Assembly (NCBI GenBank): GCA_023974075.1
Contig: CM043793.1
Location: forward strand, 8,302,788-8,366,787
Direction: 5' to 3'
Source of the DNA: Chaenocephalus aceratus
Taxonomy: Eukaryota > Chordata > Actinopteri > Perciformes > Channichthyidae
Length of the DNA: 64,000 nt
Shown here: positions 10,951 to 22,905 of the stretch, piece by piece
Layout: each line of letters begins with the position of its first letter
How positions within the stretch are numbered: the first letter of the stretch is position 1
Program-made: the position numbers and the translations under genes
Notes under the pieces: model-generated
Database searches by the model: none
The model's input: the letters and a program-made list of their open reading frames with translations, nothing else
Told to the model about the DNA's origin: nothing

Positions 10951-12756
10951 CTGAGCTAACAGCTAACTAGCTTGGGGAAGCTAGCATTAGCAGCAGTTGG
11001 TGATTCGTGTTACTTTATCAACAAGTAAAGCTTTTGTCCAACTGTTACCTCAGTAAATCAAAGTCGCTGGTGTAAATCAAAGGGAAAAACATTTTAGCCT
11101 TAAAATTAAATCCAGTTTCACCAACATCAGCTTACTAATGTAAAGTGTTACGCACTTCTCAGGGGAGATGATGCAACCCATCAAGTAAAATGCAGTTAAA
11201 ATAATTACATAATGCTGCAGTTATCGAGTAAATGCACAGTGCAGTAGGCTACTTGAGAGAATGTTCTCAGAGGGGATGCACAACAAGCACCAAGAAAGTT
11301 GGAAGAGCATTGAAGCAAATTATTCTGGTGGCCAAATGGGGGTACTACATCTTCCGTGCCAGTCAGGTGATGCCATTCAGCCCCAAAAAAACGTTTTCCA
11401 GTATTAGGGTCCTAGAAGTTGTAAATGGGCTAATATCAAATTCCTAAATTATCTCACCTCCTTTATTATTTTTACTGAGCATAGACCGGACGTGACGCTG
11501 CTGTGATGGATTGGAGGCGGGGCTTAGGGAAAACACAAGTGTGCATGCTCTATTGTCCCAGATACAGGCATTTTTGTTCTTCTCAAATTAGGCAATTTTT
11601 GCATCATTGTGCGACAGAGCAACATTCATAGGAATAAACGGGGCTTGTCTCCAAGGACATATTTTCTTTAAACATCCATGATGCACTTCTTCCTGGGGGG
11701 TCATTAAAAGAGGGAAGTCCTGCAAATGTACGGTGGAGACTTCCTCCATCAGATAGCCAAGCAGTGACTGGTATGGTTACTGCAGCAGGAAGCAGAGCTG
11801 CCTACCTGCCTCCCACGCAAACCAAACAGTCCACACACACACACAGCCTTTTCTCTATATCGGTCCATAGATTACTCTCCTGCTTTTTTCAATGATTAAT
11901 TAGTTGTCGATTCCATTATTGATGCTGTGTTTGTGTGCAGCAGAGAAGCCTCGCTGAATAATAGATTGAACCCCAACTCTGCTAATGCTTTCAGGAAGGT
12001 GGGGGAAAGGTATAAGGGAGCAAGGAGGGTAGGAGACACTTTTAGGGTGGTAGGAATAGAGGAATCAAAAACCATGGGAAGAAAGAAAAACAGCTTAGAA
12101 AAACAATAAATGTGAGAGGAGCGGCTTTTGTTTCAATTGTTGCACATATTGTGCAATTTAAATTAAATGTTTCATATATATTTGGTTTGATTTCTACATT
12201 TTCCCTCTCAAAATCTGTTCTCTAAGGCCGCAACTGCTTCATACCCCTACAGCCGTAGTCAAAACCGCATCACCCTCTGCTGCCTTACACTCACTGGAGG
12301 CAGCGAGTTACCAAGTGTGAGTGAAAGCTCTCTTACTTGATTTGATGTGACATTAAATGTGAACCTCACAAGAAATGGCAAAAAACATTACTTCTGAAAC
12401 CAAAAGAGGATTACCAAACAGATAAGATACCAGCAGCTGATGTAATGAACGTGTACCACATTGTGCAGCAATCACAGTTATGCAGGTCAGCAGTCTGTGG
12501 TAGAAAGCTAGCTCCGGTCATTTTTCCTGACTCAGAGATTCCCCAAAAACACGGACGTGTTTACGGACTATACATTATTGGAATAAAATTCCATTCTAAC
12601 CAAATATATTCCTTCACTTGCATAATTTGTTCAAACAATTACCCCATAGTTAAGCGTTGTTATCAATATTTTTAAGCTAATAGTTTATTTTTTTATTAAG
12701 TTAGATACAGTGTAGCTATTATTTTTAAATCTAAACAACCGCTCATAATCGCAGTA
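10951..12756. other. No gene or recognisable element
   Basis: No coding or transposon signal that I can support. Short frames at 11232-11447, 11927-12109 and 12445-12675 have no recognisable motif. Confidence 0.45.
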
Positions 12757-13856
12757 ACAACCCAGTCTCATAATAAAACGTGTAATAACTACGTTGGTCC
12801 ACAACGTAGGACGTAGTATTTCTACAAAAACGCCACTGAAATTGTAAGATCCCTACGTTTTTTTTCACCATTCGTTCCAATGGCTGGCGTCTATGTCACG
12901 TGATCTTCACATTTCTCCCTGCAGAAAAAAAAAACATGGCCGAACTTCGTTTTATTCTCTGTGTAAAATGCCTATTTTATAGTTACTTTGGCCATTAAAA
13001 TGCGTTTTGATGTCATTTGATGCGAGAAATATGAGTTGTTATTTCAGATTATGTGTGCAATGGATGTACATGATCTTTAGTTTGCTAGTTATTACGAAGA
13101 TTACTTCAGGAAATTGTGTCGACGTTTTCATTGTTACCAAGGTGGTTGCTAGGGACGCTGCTATCGATATTATTTCTGTTATGTTGTGTAACTGTTTAAT
13201 GGTATTATCTTTATTGCTACCCCCTTCCCCATCAATGTATAGTGTTGGTCCACAGCGCAAACGTATTAGTTTAACAAAATCCGCATCTAAAAGTGTGGCA
13301 TAGAGAGCCTACGTTATTTTCCCCTGTGCAATTCCAGTCTCACATCTCACATCACATCGTCATAAACAAATACTGGAAACAGACCGAAAACACTTTATTC
13401 CGAGTGTGCTTGCTTTTCTCTTTGAAAGTCATCACATAACGGCATTGTAATACACGGTTCGCATTAAATATTACATATCTGCCGTAGTTCTCTATTTATA
13501 GAGCCCTGATGAGAAGACTTCTAGACAAACATGAGGAACTACCGCCAACACTGAAAACGTGACGTGGATCATAAATATATCAACAATTAAACAACATCTT
13601 ACATTTCTTTTCACACAATACGTCTCCTTGCAGTATCAACACTAATTCGGCTGACTTTTACATTTGATCCAATTGGTAGATAGGCTGTATTTACACCATA
13701 AACGTGCACAGCTGATATAAAGGGACACCTAGTGGTTAAAGCATGTTATTGAATTTCATTATTTTTATTATTAGATATTAATAGGATCCCTATAAAGTAT
13801 ATTCATTACTCGTTATTCTCTACTAATAGTTAATTAAAGACTGTATATAATGACTA

Positions 13857-14500
13857 CCCCAAGTGAAGGAGTTCAAGTATCTCGGGGTCTTGTTCTCGAG
13901 TGAGGGAACAATGGAGCGTGAGATGGGCCGGAGAATCGGAGCAGCGGGAGCGGTACTGCAGTCGCTTTACCGCACCGTTGTGACGAAAAGGGAGCTGAGC
14001 CAGAAGGCAAAGCTCTCCGTCTACCGGGCCATTTTCGTTCCTACCCTCACCTATGGTCATGAAGGATGGGTCATGACCGAAAGAACGAGATCGCGGATAC
14101 AAGCGGCCGAGATGGGTTTCCTCCGCCGGGTGGCTGGTGTCTCCCTTAGAGATAAGGTGAGAAGTTCGGTCATCAGGGAGGGACTCGGAGTTGAGCCGCT
14201 CCTCCTTCGCGTCGAAAGAAGCCAGTTGAGGTGGTTCGGGCACCTAGTTAGGATGCCACCTGGGCGCCTCCCTAGGGAGGTGTTCCAGGCACGTCCAGCT
14301 GGGAAGAGACCAAGGGGTAGACCTAGGACCAGGTGGAGGGATTATATCTCTTCGCTGGCCTGGGAGCGCCTTGGGATCCCCCAGTCAGAGCTGGTTGATG
14401 TCGCCAGGGAAAAGAAAGTTTGGGGCTCTCTGCTGGAACTGCTACCCCCGCGACCCGACCACGGATAAGCGGGAGAAGATGGATGGATGGATGGATGGAT
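13857..14500 (+). mobile_element. RTE-clade LINE (Rex3-like), 5'-truncated, 10-bp TSD
   Basis: A 644-bp insertion ends in a (GGAT)n tail. It is flanked by the exact ten-base duplication ATAATGACTA (13847-13856 and 14501-14510). The sister foldback element at about 55010-55035 carries the same locus uninterrupted, giving a natural empty site. The clade follows from the encoded C-terminal protein and the GGAT tail, both typical of fish Rex3/RTE elements. Confidence 0.85.
13863..14468 (+). pseudogene. C-terminal part of an RTE reverse transcriptase polyprotein
   Basis: The 201-residue open frame has the post-polymerase region of RTE LINE proteins: FKYLGVLFSSEG near the start, RRIGAAGAV, KLSVYRAIFVPTLTYGHEGW, RSRIQAAEMGFLRRVAG, RWFGHLVRM, RPRGRPRTRWRDY and a terminal LLPPRP, then a stop. 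In an intact element this follows the apurinic endonuclease and the YADD-containing polymerase domain, all absent here through 5' truncation. The frame is uninterrupted, so the insertion is fairly young. It cannot be functional alone because it lacks promoter, endonuclease and polymerase active site. Confidence 0.85.
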
Positions 14501-15994
14501 ATAATGACTATTTTGCACATCCCTTTCAAGATTTCAAGATTTTCTAAGGTTTATTGACATATCATATTCACAACAACGGTGTACTTATGCAATGAATGAA
14601 AAACGTTGTGTATACCTCCACAATGTTAACTATGTTGAAGCACTTATTTTAACTGATATTATACATATGTATTATACTCTTATATAAGATATATGTAGAT
14701 AGTATAAGAAATGTGCAGAATACGACAGTTTAATGGTGGAGGTATACACATATTGATAGATGTCTTGTACTGTTGAGGAACCTGCGACCAAGGTTTTTCA
14801 TCTCCGGCCTTGTCAGGTATTGAACATTCAATAAATAAAGAACACAGAATTATTAAATATAAAACACAGAATTTGTGTAATTATACTAAATGATTTACAA
14901 ATAAACACCACTGCATATTTACAACTGTTACAAATGCTGATGTAACGCAAATGTTTCCAACTTGGGATCAATAAAGTATATCTTATCTTAAGATGATCGA
15001 TGGCTACTGCCATATTTGCACAATTTGGGGAGGGACGCGGTGGACCCGTTCAAATCCCGTTTTGGACAGTCTGCCGTGGTTCCATCCCATTTCAAGTGCT
15101 GTTCGAGGCTCGGCAACCCTCGGAGCACACTCTCCAATCACAGAGCTTGAGGACTATCACGGGGTTTGTCAAGCGAAGCGGAGAGAATACTTACTTCCGG
15201 GTGATATTCTCTAAAGCAAATGAGCTGCTCCGACCCTCGGTCCTGACAGACTCCAACTTGTGTTTATTAATCAAACAAATAAATAAACACAAGGATAATT
15301 ATGTGTTATTGTTGAGTAAATGGAGAATTGCACAGGGGAAAATAACGTATCTATGCCACCATTTTAGATGCAGATTTTGTTAAACTAATACGTTTGTGCT
15401 GTGGACCAACACTATACATTGACGGGGAATGGGGGTAGCAATAAAGATAATACCATTAAACAGTTACACAACATAACAGAAATAATATCGATAGCAGCGT
15501 CCCTAGCAACCACCTTGGTAACAATGAAAACGTTGTATAGACACAATTTCCTGAAGTAATCTTCGTAATAACTAGCAAACTAAAGATCATGTACATCCAC
15601 TGCACACATAATCTGAAATAACAACTCATATTTCTCGCATCAAATGACATCAAAACGCATTTTAATGGCCAAAGTAACTTTAAAATAGGCATTTTCCACC
15701 GAGAATAAAACGAAGTTCGGCCATGTTTTTTTGTTCTGCTGGGAGAAATGTGAAGATCACGTGACATAGACGCCAGCCATTGGAATGAATGGTGAAAACA
15801 ACGTAGGGATCTTACAATTTCAGAGGCGTTTTTGTAGAAATACTACGTCCTACGTTGTGGACCAACATAGTTATTACACGTTTTTTTGTGAGACTGGATT
15901 GGTCCCGCACAATCATACTCTTTGTCCCTCATGTGGCTTGTTGGCACCTGGTCACCCTAGTTGTATGTGGAGGGCCTTTCTTTAAAGATGGCTA

Positions 15995-16790
15995 AAATAT
16001 GCAACCCGGTATCACGGCAAGACGTGAACATGTGACGATTTACCATGCTGGGAGACGTGAAGATGTCACGATTTCGTCCCTTCAAACGTGACAGTTACAC
16101 AGTATTGTTAACATGGCCCAACCAGTGGAGAAATACCCGGAAATGCCAAGCAGATGCTACCCCGACGGTCGGTTGTTATTGTCAATATTAATATAATAAT
16201 TATTTATTTTTTAATAGTCACACTCGATTTCGCCGATGTTCTTGTTGCCTCAGCTGTTCGACACCTATTTTATATCGATGTTAATCCATGCGTGTGGATG
16301 TGGAATTAACGGACGTGACGTTGTGCGATTGCGTTGCCAGGCAAGAGCTTGGGTTCATGTTAATTTACAAACTCTTCAACTAAAACCCTAGTTATATTTA
16401 AAAACATTTTAGAAGGCCTCACAAAATACTTTAATGTAAATACAAATTAAAATGTGAAGGAATGTGTGTATAACAAAATACATCCATCATTAACAATACC
16501 GGAAACAGACGTAGGCAAGATCCTAAGCTCGGTGGTTGGATGTTTTAGCCGCAATGTACGTTTGGATATGGTGTTTATGCGATGTGAAATCCGAAAACAT
16601 TTAAAAAAATAAAAAAATACTTTATTCCGAGTGTGCTTGCTTTTCTCTTGCATTGTAATACACGGTTTGGCTGCATTAAATATTACACAGTCATCTGCCG
16701 TTCTTTATTTATAGAGCCCTGATGAGAAGACTTCTGGACAAACAGGAAGAAGTGCCGCCAGATTTAATATTTAAATGACGTTATTATCAT
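15995..16790. mobile_element. Degraded relatives of the foldback element
   Basis: GCAACCCGGTATCACGGCAA near 16002 resembles the foldback terminus. The stretch 16610-16760 repeats the interior of the larger element (compare 13387-13560: TTTATTCCGAGTGTGCTTGC, AATACACGG, TTATAGAGCCCTGATGAGAA). The copy has small deletions and no matching right end. Confidence 0.5.
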
Positions 16791-16799
16791 TATAATAAC

Positions 16800-17720
16800 A
16801 TCATTTAAAATATAATACATTAGTCAGAGGGTTTATTTTCTATGTGACAAGTACTTAAAACTGATATTCTTTATTAACAGAAAAGTGTTGATAACGCTCC
16901 TGTCAGTCCTTGGGATTTAATAGCAGGACTTTAACCTGTAATGATGTATTTTATGTACAAATGAAGGATCAGATGGTTGTTCCACTGCTGCTGGACATTA
17001 AGCGATCGGTTCCTAACCTGACTACCTAAAATAGGGGACAACATCTAAAGTCTTCATAAGTAATGCTCCAAAAGGTCAACAATATCTTAGCATTATAAAA
17101 ACAATAAAAGAGAATTTTGTAAAACAATGGTAAAAGTTAGGCACATAATGATAAATAATTGTTTCAAACTATACCATGTGAGTATTTCTAAACCTGTTCT
17201 TCAAAGCTAACACTTGCCCCTCAGATACTCTTTTGTGATTCTTTATCATTAGTTTGTGATTTTCATTACATTCCAGGGGTGATGGCGTACTTTGCTTAAT
17301 GCTGTATCCATTCATCCCTTGTTTGCTGCTATACCCAAATAGCTTGTAAACACAAAAGTGTGTAAACGAAAACTCATGCCAATTTAGGTTGGAATTTAAA
17401 TTCAATACAACCCTTGTACTGTATACGTTATACAACAATTACATTACAATGTGTCCTCAATTCCACTGCATACAGCTCTAAGCCCTTACACACCCGGGCC
17501 GAGACGAACAAATAACATGAAAAATTAGAAAAAAATCACATGCAAATATTTTGTATCCAGAGCTTTTAATGTAAAATGTAAGAACATAAGGAGTGGATCT
17601 GGTATAATCTTAAAGGCATTATATACTGTATAGCATTAAGTATGCTGACATGGTCTGGACAATAAAGCTTCTGTGTTGGTTTTATAATTCTCACTCTTTA
17701 TTTTACCAGTATTATAAGAT
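16800..17720. other. No gene or recognisable element
   Basis: AT-rich, no supported feature. The frame at 17169-17438 shows no motif. Confidence 0.45.
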
Positions 17721-17911
17721 TTAAAGGGGCCCTATATTTCAATTTTTCAGGTTCATATTTGTACTTTGTTCCTCTACTGTGGAATGTTTACATGCTTTAA
17801 TGTTCAAAAATGTCTTTAATTTTCCAGCCCAGTCTGCTCTGATGGGTTAGCTAGCACACTCCATTATGATTGGTCAACCGCTTAGAGATGTCCATCCACA
17901 TAGCCTATCAC

Positions 17912-19094
17912 CAGGGTTGGGTTGTAACGGAATACATGTAACGGCGTTACGTAATCAGAATACAAAAATCAAGTAACTGTATTCAGCTCGCGTTACATTT
18001 GAAAAACGAGTAATCTGATTACAGTTACTTTCGTAAACCTGAAGTGAATACATTTTGGATTACTTATTGGAATTATTGGTGGAAAGATTTCCTCACAACA
18101 TTTAATATTCATTACTAAAGGTACAGCCGAATCATCACAGCGCACAAAACCTATTACCGCCGCAGATGGGCCAACAAAGCGTTTGAAAAAAAATCGCGGG
18201 TCCGCTCGCTCAGTGAAACAATAACAACGAAACATGGAGGAACAAAAGTCTGCGTTTAAATCGCGTGTGTGTGTGTGGTTAAAACACATCAGCCTGCGGT
18301 CGCTCTTTAGCCTTACTAATGATTATTTCTGAAGGTAAACACAGTGAAGGCGGTGCGTGAAAGGCGGTGCATGAAAGGCGGTGCATGAAAGGCGGTGCAT
18401 GAAAGGCGGTGCATGAAAGGCGGTGCATGAAAGGCGGTGCATGAAAGGCACTGCGAGCTCGTCTTCTCAGAGGCTGAGTTAACCCTCCCGCTGCCTCCTG
18501 GTGCTGCAGAGATTTCATGAAATGAAGGAGGTGTTCCTTCTATAAACAGCTGTCGGCAGCAAATACTGTGAGTGTCACGGATATGAATACATAGATCAAG
18601 GCAGATTGGTGCACACACTCTCCTCTCCTGTTTTGCCAATCCGGTGCTTAAACAAATATAGCTCTACACCCCTGGCCGAAATGTCCTTAAAATGAAGTCC
18701 GAGTTCGACATTTAAATTAATGTCCTGCCAACACTGGCAGGACAGAAGGCGACACGCCCGTTCTAAGCCGTGTCCCTCACTCCTCACATCCCAAGCTGCA
18801 TCCCCAAAAAGTTTATTATTACATCGTTTCAGATGTTATGTTTCAGTTGTGCTCTTGATAAGCCATTAAAACAGTAAAACATGTTCAGTTTCCTTTTGCT
18901 TTTTGTGTCTCCTGTTCACCAAAACATACCCATCTGTGATGGAAAAAGAAAGTAATCCAAAAGTAATCTAAAAGTAATCTGATTACGGTACTTTTTTAAG
19001 ACACGTAACTGTAACTGTATTCGGATTACTTTCAGAGCCATGTAATCAGTAATCAGTAACTGATTACATTTACAAAGTAACCCTCCCAACCCTG
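17912..19094. mobile_element. Non-autonomous hAT element, 1183 bp, TSD CCTATCAC
   Basis: The termini are CAGGGTTGGGTTG and, reversed, CAGGGTTGGGAGG. The exact eight-base duplication CCTATCAC (17904-17911 and 19095-19102) flanks it. CAG-type TIRs with 8-bp duplications are diagnostic of hAT. Subterminal regions are rich in GTAATC/GATTAC motifs in both orientations, as expected for transposase-binding arrays. No transposase frame is present. It carries a 14-bp minisatellite at 18347-18444. Confidence 0.93.
18347..18444. repeat. 14-bp minisatellite (AAGGCGGTGCATGA) x7
   Basis: Seven head-to-tail units of AAGGCGGTGCATGA (the first has GCGTGA), then a partial unit. It lies inside the hAT element. 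The apparent repetitive peptides on the minus strand here are translations of the array. Confidence 0.95.
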
Positions 19095-19251
19095 CCTATC
19101 ACTTACAATATGTGACCGGCTCCATTGAAATCAGTCGCATTGACCCAAAGACACATTTTGAGTTGTATACACTGTTTGAAAGAGGAGATTCCTAGCTTTC
19201 TAATGATATCAGGATTGTTTTTGTGCTCCAAATATTAAGCAAAATATGTCG

Positions 19252-19315
19252 GTAGGGTTAGGGTTAGGGTTAGGGGTAGGGTTAGGGTTAGGGGTAGGGG
19301 TAGGGTTAGGGTAAT
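19252..19315 (+). repeat. Interstitial telomeric repeat (GGGTTA / GGGGTA)
   Basis: About ten tandem units of GGGTTA with GGGGTA variants. TTAGGG is the vertebrate telomere unit. The array abuts a Tc1 fragment directly and is partly duplicated, inverted, at 19412-19433. Confidence 0.93.
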
Positions 19316-19433
19316 GTTGTGAATCGAGTGGCCCATGGTGGTGGTGGGGTTATGGTATGGGCAGGCGTATGTTATGGACGACGAACACAGGCCACTCGAT
19401 TCACAACATTACCCTAACCCTACCCCTACCCCT
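19290..19433. repeat. Perfect 44-bp inverted repeat spanning telomere/Tc1 junction
   Basis: The left arm 19290-19333 and right arm 19390-19433 are exact reverse complements over 44 bases, separated by 56 bases. Each arm contains both variant telomeric units and the Tc1 sequence AATGTTGTGAATCGAGTGGC. The structure would extrude as a long hairpin. Confidence 0.95.
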
Positions 19434-19751
19434 CACACCAGATACTGGGGGGATACTGGTACCCCCCAGACCCCCCCAATAAAGCAAAACTGCACGTTTC
19501 AGAGTGGCCTTTTATTATGGCCAGCCTAAGGCACACCTGTGCAATAATCATGCTGTCTAATCAGCATCTTGATATACCACACCTGTGAGGTGGGATGGAT
19601 TATCTCGGCAAAGGAGAAGTGCTCACTATCACAGATTTTTGAGAGAAATGGTTATTTTGTGTATATAGACATTTTTTTAGATCTTTGAGTTCATCTCATG
19701 AAAAATGGAAGAAAAAACAAAAGTGTTGCTTTTATATTTTTGTTCAGTGTA
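19316..19751 (+). mobile_element. Rearranged Tc1/mariner element fragment
   Basis: The loop encodes AHGGGGVMVWAGVCYGRRTQ, a conserved Tc1 transposase segment. After the inverted arm, sequence resumes with the 3' part of a Tc1-like element: CACACCAGATACTG, CCCAATAAAGCAAAACTGCA, GAGGTGGGATGGATTATCTC and the terminus TTTTTGTTCAGTGTA at 19751 followed by TA. Most of the transposase gene is missing. The gap is replaced by telomeric and inverted-duplicated sequence. Family recognised from the well-known 3' end (reversed: TACACTGAACAAAAATATAA). Confidence 0.85.
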
Positions 19752-19870
19752 TAATGACTATCACCGAGTCATCATTTTGAGAAAAAGGCTTTCAAAGTTT
19801 CCTCTCCTCTGGAATCCATCAATCTGATTATTAGCGGAGCAAATGATCAAAGTAGTACGGAGGGCAAATA

Positions 19871-20035
<165 letters not shown>

Positions 20036-20149
20036 TTTTGCGTTTGTGTGTATTGTGTTTGTTTCCCGGGGAAAACACTCACGAGAAACACCGGCTGTTG
20101 TTGTGCCTGCTGTGACGTCAAGTTACTCCGTTCTGCGCTTGTAATTATG

Positions 20150-20475
20150 CCGTTACAAGCTTCAAAGTTGTATTTATCATCTGAATTTGCCGAAACAAGT
20201 TTAATATTCTGAAAGCCAAGACTTTGTTTATTTGAAATCAGATAAAAACAAACTGTAACGGACCCTGCCGTGTTATCTATGATCACTATACGCCTTACAT
20301 TCATAATTTCAGCCAGAGGGAGGGGGGCGGCGCTAAGGAAGAGCAGAGTGGTGAGTGAGAGCTGTCATCTTCCCTTTACAAGCTTCAAACATGTATTTAT
20401 CGTGTAATTTTCCAAATAAAAGTTTCATATTCTGAAAGCCAAGACTTTGTTTATTTAAAATCAAACAAAACACCC
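20150..20475 (+). repeat. Direct repeat of ~100 bp (20152-20256 and 20376-20473)
   Basis: Both copies share ACAAGCTTCAAA, TGTATTTATC, ATATTCTGAAAGCCAAGACT and TTTGTTTATTT in the same order, about 225 bases apart. They differ at roughly one base in five to ten. This may be an internal duplication of an unnamed repeat. It is not a coding repeat. Confidence 0.7.
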
Positions 20476-20479
20476 GAAC

Positions 20480-20955
20480 CCCGAAAAACTATTTTCTTAC
20501 GCAAATCCACATTTATTTTGAAATGAGCCGTTAAGACTTCCGGCGGGTCACATATGTTGGAGCGCTAGCCAATAGAAAGTGCAAGTTTTACGTAATGATG
20601 TCATTACAGTATGTTATAGAAGAAAACAAATGAGTCCAATGGAGGAAGGGCTTGGGGGTTTCGTGGGAGATAAACTCTTGAGGGAACTTTGGGATTTTAA
20701 AAAATGTACCTCTTTCCAGAAAAGTAAAAACTTGTATTACTTTTGTACTTTTTTGTACTTTAATACTTTAAATAGTCAAATGTTGACTGTTGGGGACATT
20801 TCATGGTAACTGAATCTTTATCAACTGTGATATTGTAACTCTTACTTACGTAGATTCGATTGCATCTTCACCTATTTTGTTTACTGCATTTCCTCCTTGC
20901 CATTGAGACAAATGACTAAAGCATTATCTCCTTTAGAAAGATATAACTTACTTCA
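20480..20955. other. No gene or recognisable element
   Basis: Only a short frame (20579-20809) with no motif. Short direct repeats of TTTTGTACTTT near 20740-20762. Confidence 0.4.
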
Positions 20956-21664
20956 TTAAAGGGGACCTATCATGAAAAATGCACTTTGTGATGTCTTTTA
21001 CACATAAATATGTGTCCCTGGTGCGTCGGGGAACTCACGCAGCATCAACAAATAAAACCCTCTCTCTTTTCCTCCGTACCCAAATCTTTTAAAAATGGGT
21101 GTACAACGAGCGGATACAGATTGCCATCCGCTGTGACGTGTCCATCCGCTGTGACGTTGGCAGACCCACAGCAAGTTGCTATCAGAAACAATGCCTGACA
21201 TGTTTTGGACGTCTTTGTTTACATTAGCAAGCCTCGCTAATACTCAGAGCTAACCTGTACTGGAGAGCACATGTGTTTAAAAAGCAGGAAATAAAAAAAG
21301 GAACTCACCTTGTGATAAACCTGCAAGAGAAAAAGCATTTGAGCTCCATACTATTTCAGAAATATCCCTTGACGTGGTTTAAACAGGATGGTGTTTTATC
21401 ACAACCGAATTTAACTTTATCTCCAGTAAAATTCTGATCAGGCATTAGCTCCGCCTCCTTTACTTTCTTTTTTTCAAGCTAAGGACCCAAAATCCGCGTT
21501 TCTCTAACAGGGCTTCAAAAGAGGGGTTTGAGCAGTATGAGGCATGGCAACAATGGGTGATCTGTTTGGTATTTTGAAAAAAAAACTTCACAGACATGTT
21601 TTGTATGGTACTGTATGGCCCTACAATATATTTTTTCAAATATAGCATGATAGGTCCACTTTAA
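20956..21664. mobile_element. TTAA-flanked MITE, ~700 bp
   Basis: TTAA (20956-20959) is followed by AGGGGACCTATCATG. The right end reads CATGATAGGTCCACT followed by TTAA (21661-21664). The inverted termini match at 14 of 15 positions. TTAA duplications point to piggyBac or Kolobok superfamilies. No transposase frame is present. A 5'-truncated relative lies at 35015-35341. Confidence 0.85.
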
Positions 21665-21665
21665 G

Positions 21666-22897
21666 TGATGTTACAGCTTGTTCAACCTGTAATAGACACA
21701 CGTTGCAAGTCTGAAGTCTAAAGAAACCACAGTGACATCACAGGGATTAAATATGAATGATATTTTTTGTTCTAATCAAACACCCATTCCCATGACCAGA
21801 TCCAATTCCAACCGCTTGAGCTTTCAGGCGGATCAGATGATACTTGCATTAACGAACAATTGTTTGTTTGTTCCTGGAAAGCCAACATGTTGACAAATAT
21901 GAGTCAATAATAAGCAGCCGTGTGACTGGAAACCCGAGAGGAAAAAGTGAAGGAGAAACTACAAATCAAAGAACTCACACAAGTTTTGAATATGTTCACG
22001 ATACATTAACATTAAAGTTAATACACCTGTCCTTGTTTTTTCCTAATATGCTCCTTAGTGTTGGTAATACACCTCATTGAAACTGAGAACCAGCTGCTGC
22101 TACAATGTGAATGTTAAGAAGTGTTGTTTCACCTGTTTGGTAACTTGCTCTGACATGCCTGAAGCAAACCAAGTGTTGACAACACCAGGTTTATTATAAA
22201 TAACAAAACATCACACCAGTAGCCAGGTGACGGAGTTATTGTTTTGTACTTGCCTTGTATCAGACATATTTGTCATCATATTGCTATTCTTCCTCAGTCT
22301 GAAATGGGGTCCATGCTAGCTGAATTTTGTGGGGGGGATTTGATTTTCCGTAATGCTATTTTGATTGGTACATTTGAACCGCTGTTTCCTTTACATAAAC
22401 ATGTCAGCATTCACCCATTTACACACAATCAGACAGAGTTGGGCCACATCCATACAAGGACTAAAGACTGTCAATCACACATAAGGAGAGCCCTGGGTGG
22501 GAGCTGTGTTCCACCTTTTTTATTTCTGTCACATAACTGTTCAGCAACAGAGCCAGGAAAGCCATGAACAACTCTTGATGGATATTTGTTAGAGCTGAGG
22601 CCAACAAAAACAGAATCAACACCTAATAAAAAACAGCTCATATTCACAATATCGACCTTTAAGACTTGGTGTTAGTGCTGAGGGACCTCATGAGTTTGTT
22701 TGAGTGTTTACGTGGATTCCTTTGACTCAGTGTAAATTGTCTGGTAATGTAATCTTCCTAAAAAAGTCCCTTAACATGAAAGGAAAACACTTGTTCACCT
22801 CTAAAAAATCTGGTCATTGCCTTTCAGCCTAAAATGACAACAATTGAAACCTTATTTAAAGTTCAGCTTGAATATCTTTTTATTCTCATCGTCACTG
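21666..22897. other. No gene or recognisable element
   Basis: No supported feature. The frame at 22244-22567 lacks any recognisable motif. Confidence 0.45.
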
Positions 22898-22905
22898 CTC
22901 TTGCA

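Larger units (their letters stand above)
12757..15902. mobile_element. Foldback element with ~550-bp terminal inverted repeats
   Basis: The left arm (about 12757-13310) and right arm (about 15350-15902) are long, closely matching inverted copies. Both arms share CCAGTCTCA, ACGTGTAATAACTA, GGACGTAGTATTTCTAC, GGCTGGCGTCTATGTCACGT and CCTAGCAACC/GGTTGCTAGG blocks. The centre contains an RTE LINE insertion (13857-14500) and an old LINE-like tail (GGGATCAATAAAGTATATCTTATC near 14966). No transposase frame is visible, so the element is non-autonomous. Much of its core recurs in inverted orientation in the element at 53735-56399. No clear target duplication was found. Confidence 0.75.
17721..19125 (+). 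mobile_element. MITE, TTAA/GGGGCC family, copy C, split by a hAT
   Basis: Starts TTAAAGGGGCCCTATATTTC and follows the family order through CATGCTTTAATGTTC, CCCAGTCTGCTCTGATG and GATTGGTCAAC. At 17911 it is interrupted by the 1183-bp hAT. It resumes after 19102 with TTACAATATGTG, which matches the corresponding place in copy E (ACGTACAATGTGTTG on that strand). Confidence 0.75.

Noticed and set aside
13007..13303. Open frame repeated in three places (also 15456-15767 and 55329-55787)
   Set aside because: The frame lies in the arms of foldback elements and reads on different strands; similarity follows the DNA repeat. The peptide has no recognisable domain and frames are broken differently in each copy.
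15041..15060. GTTCAAATCCCG resembling a tRNA B box
   Set aside because: No A box or cloverleaf at the right distance; it lies in the foldback core and recurs in the sister element.
18347..18444. Regular repeat array considered as CRISPR-like
   Set aside because: Units are directly adjacent 14-mers without spacers, in a eukaryotic genome.
18279..18639. Repetitive open frames (HAPPFMHRLSCTAF)
   Set aside because: They are frame translations of the 14-bp minisatellite within a hAT element, with no start context or domain.
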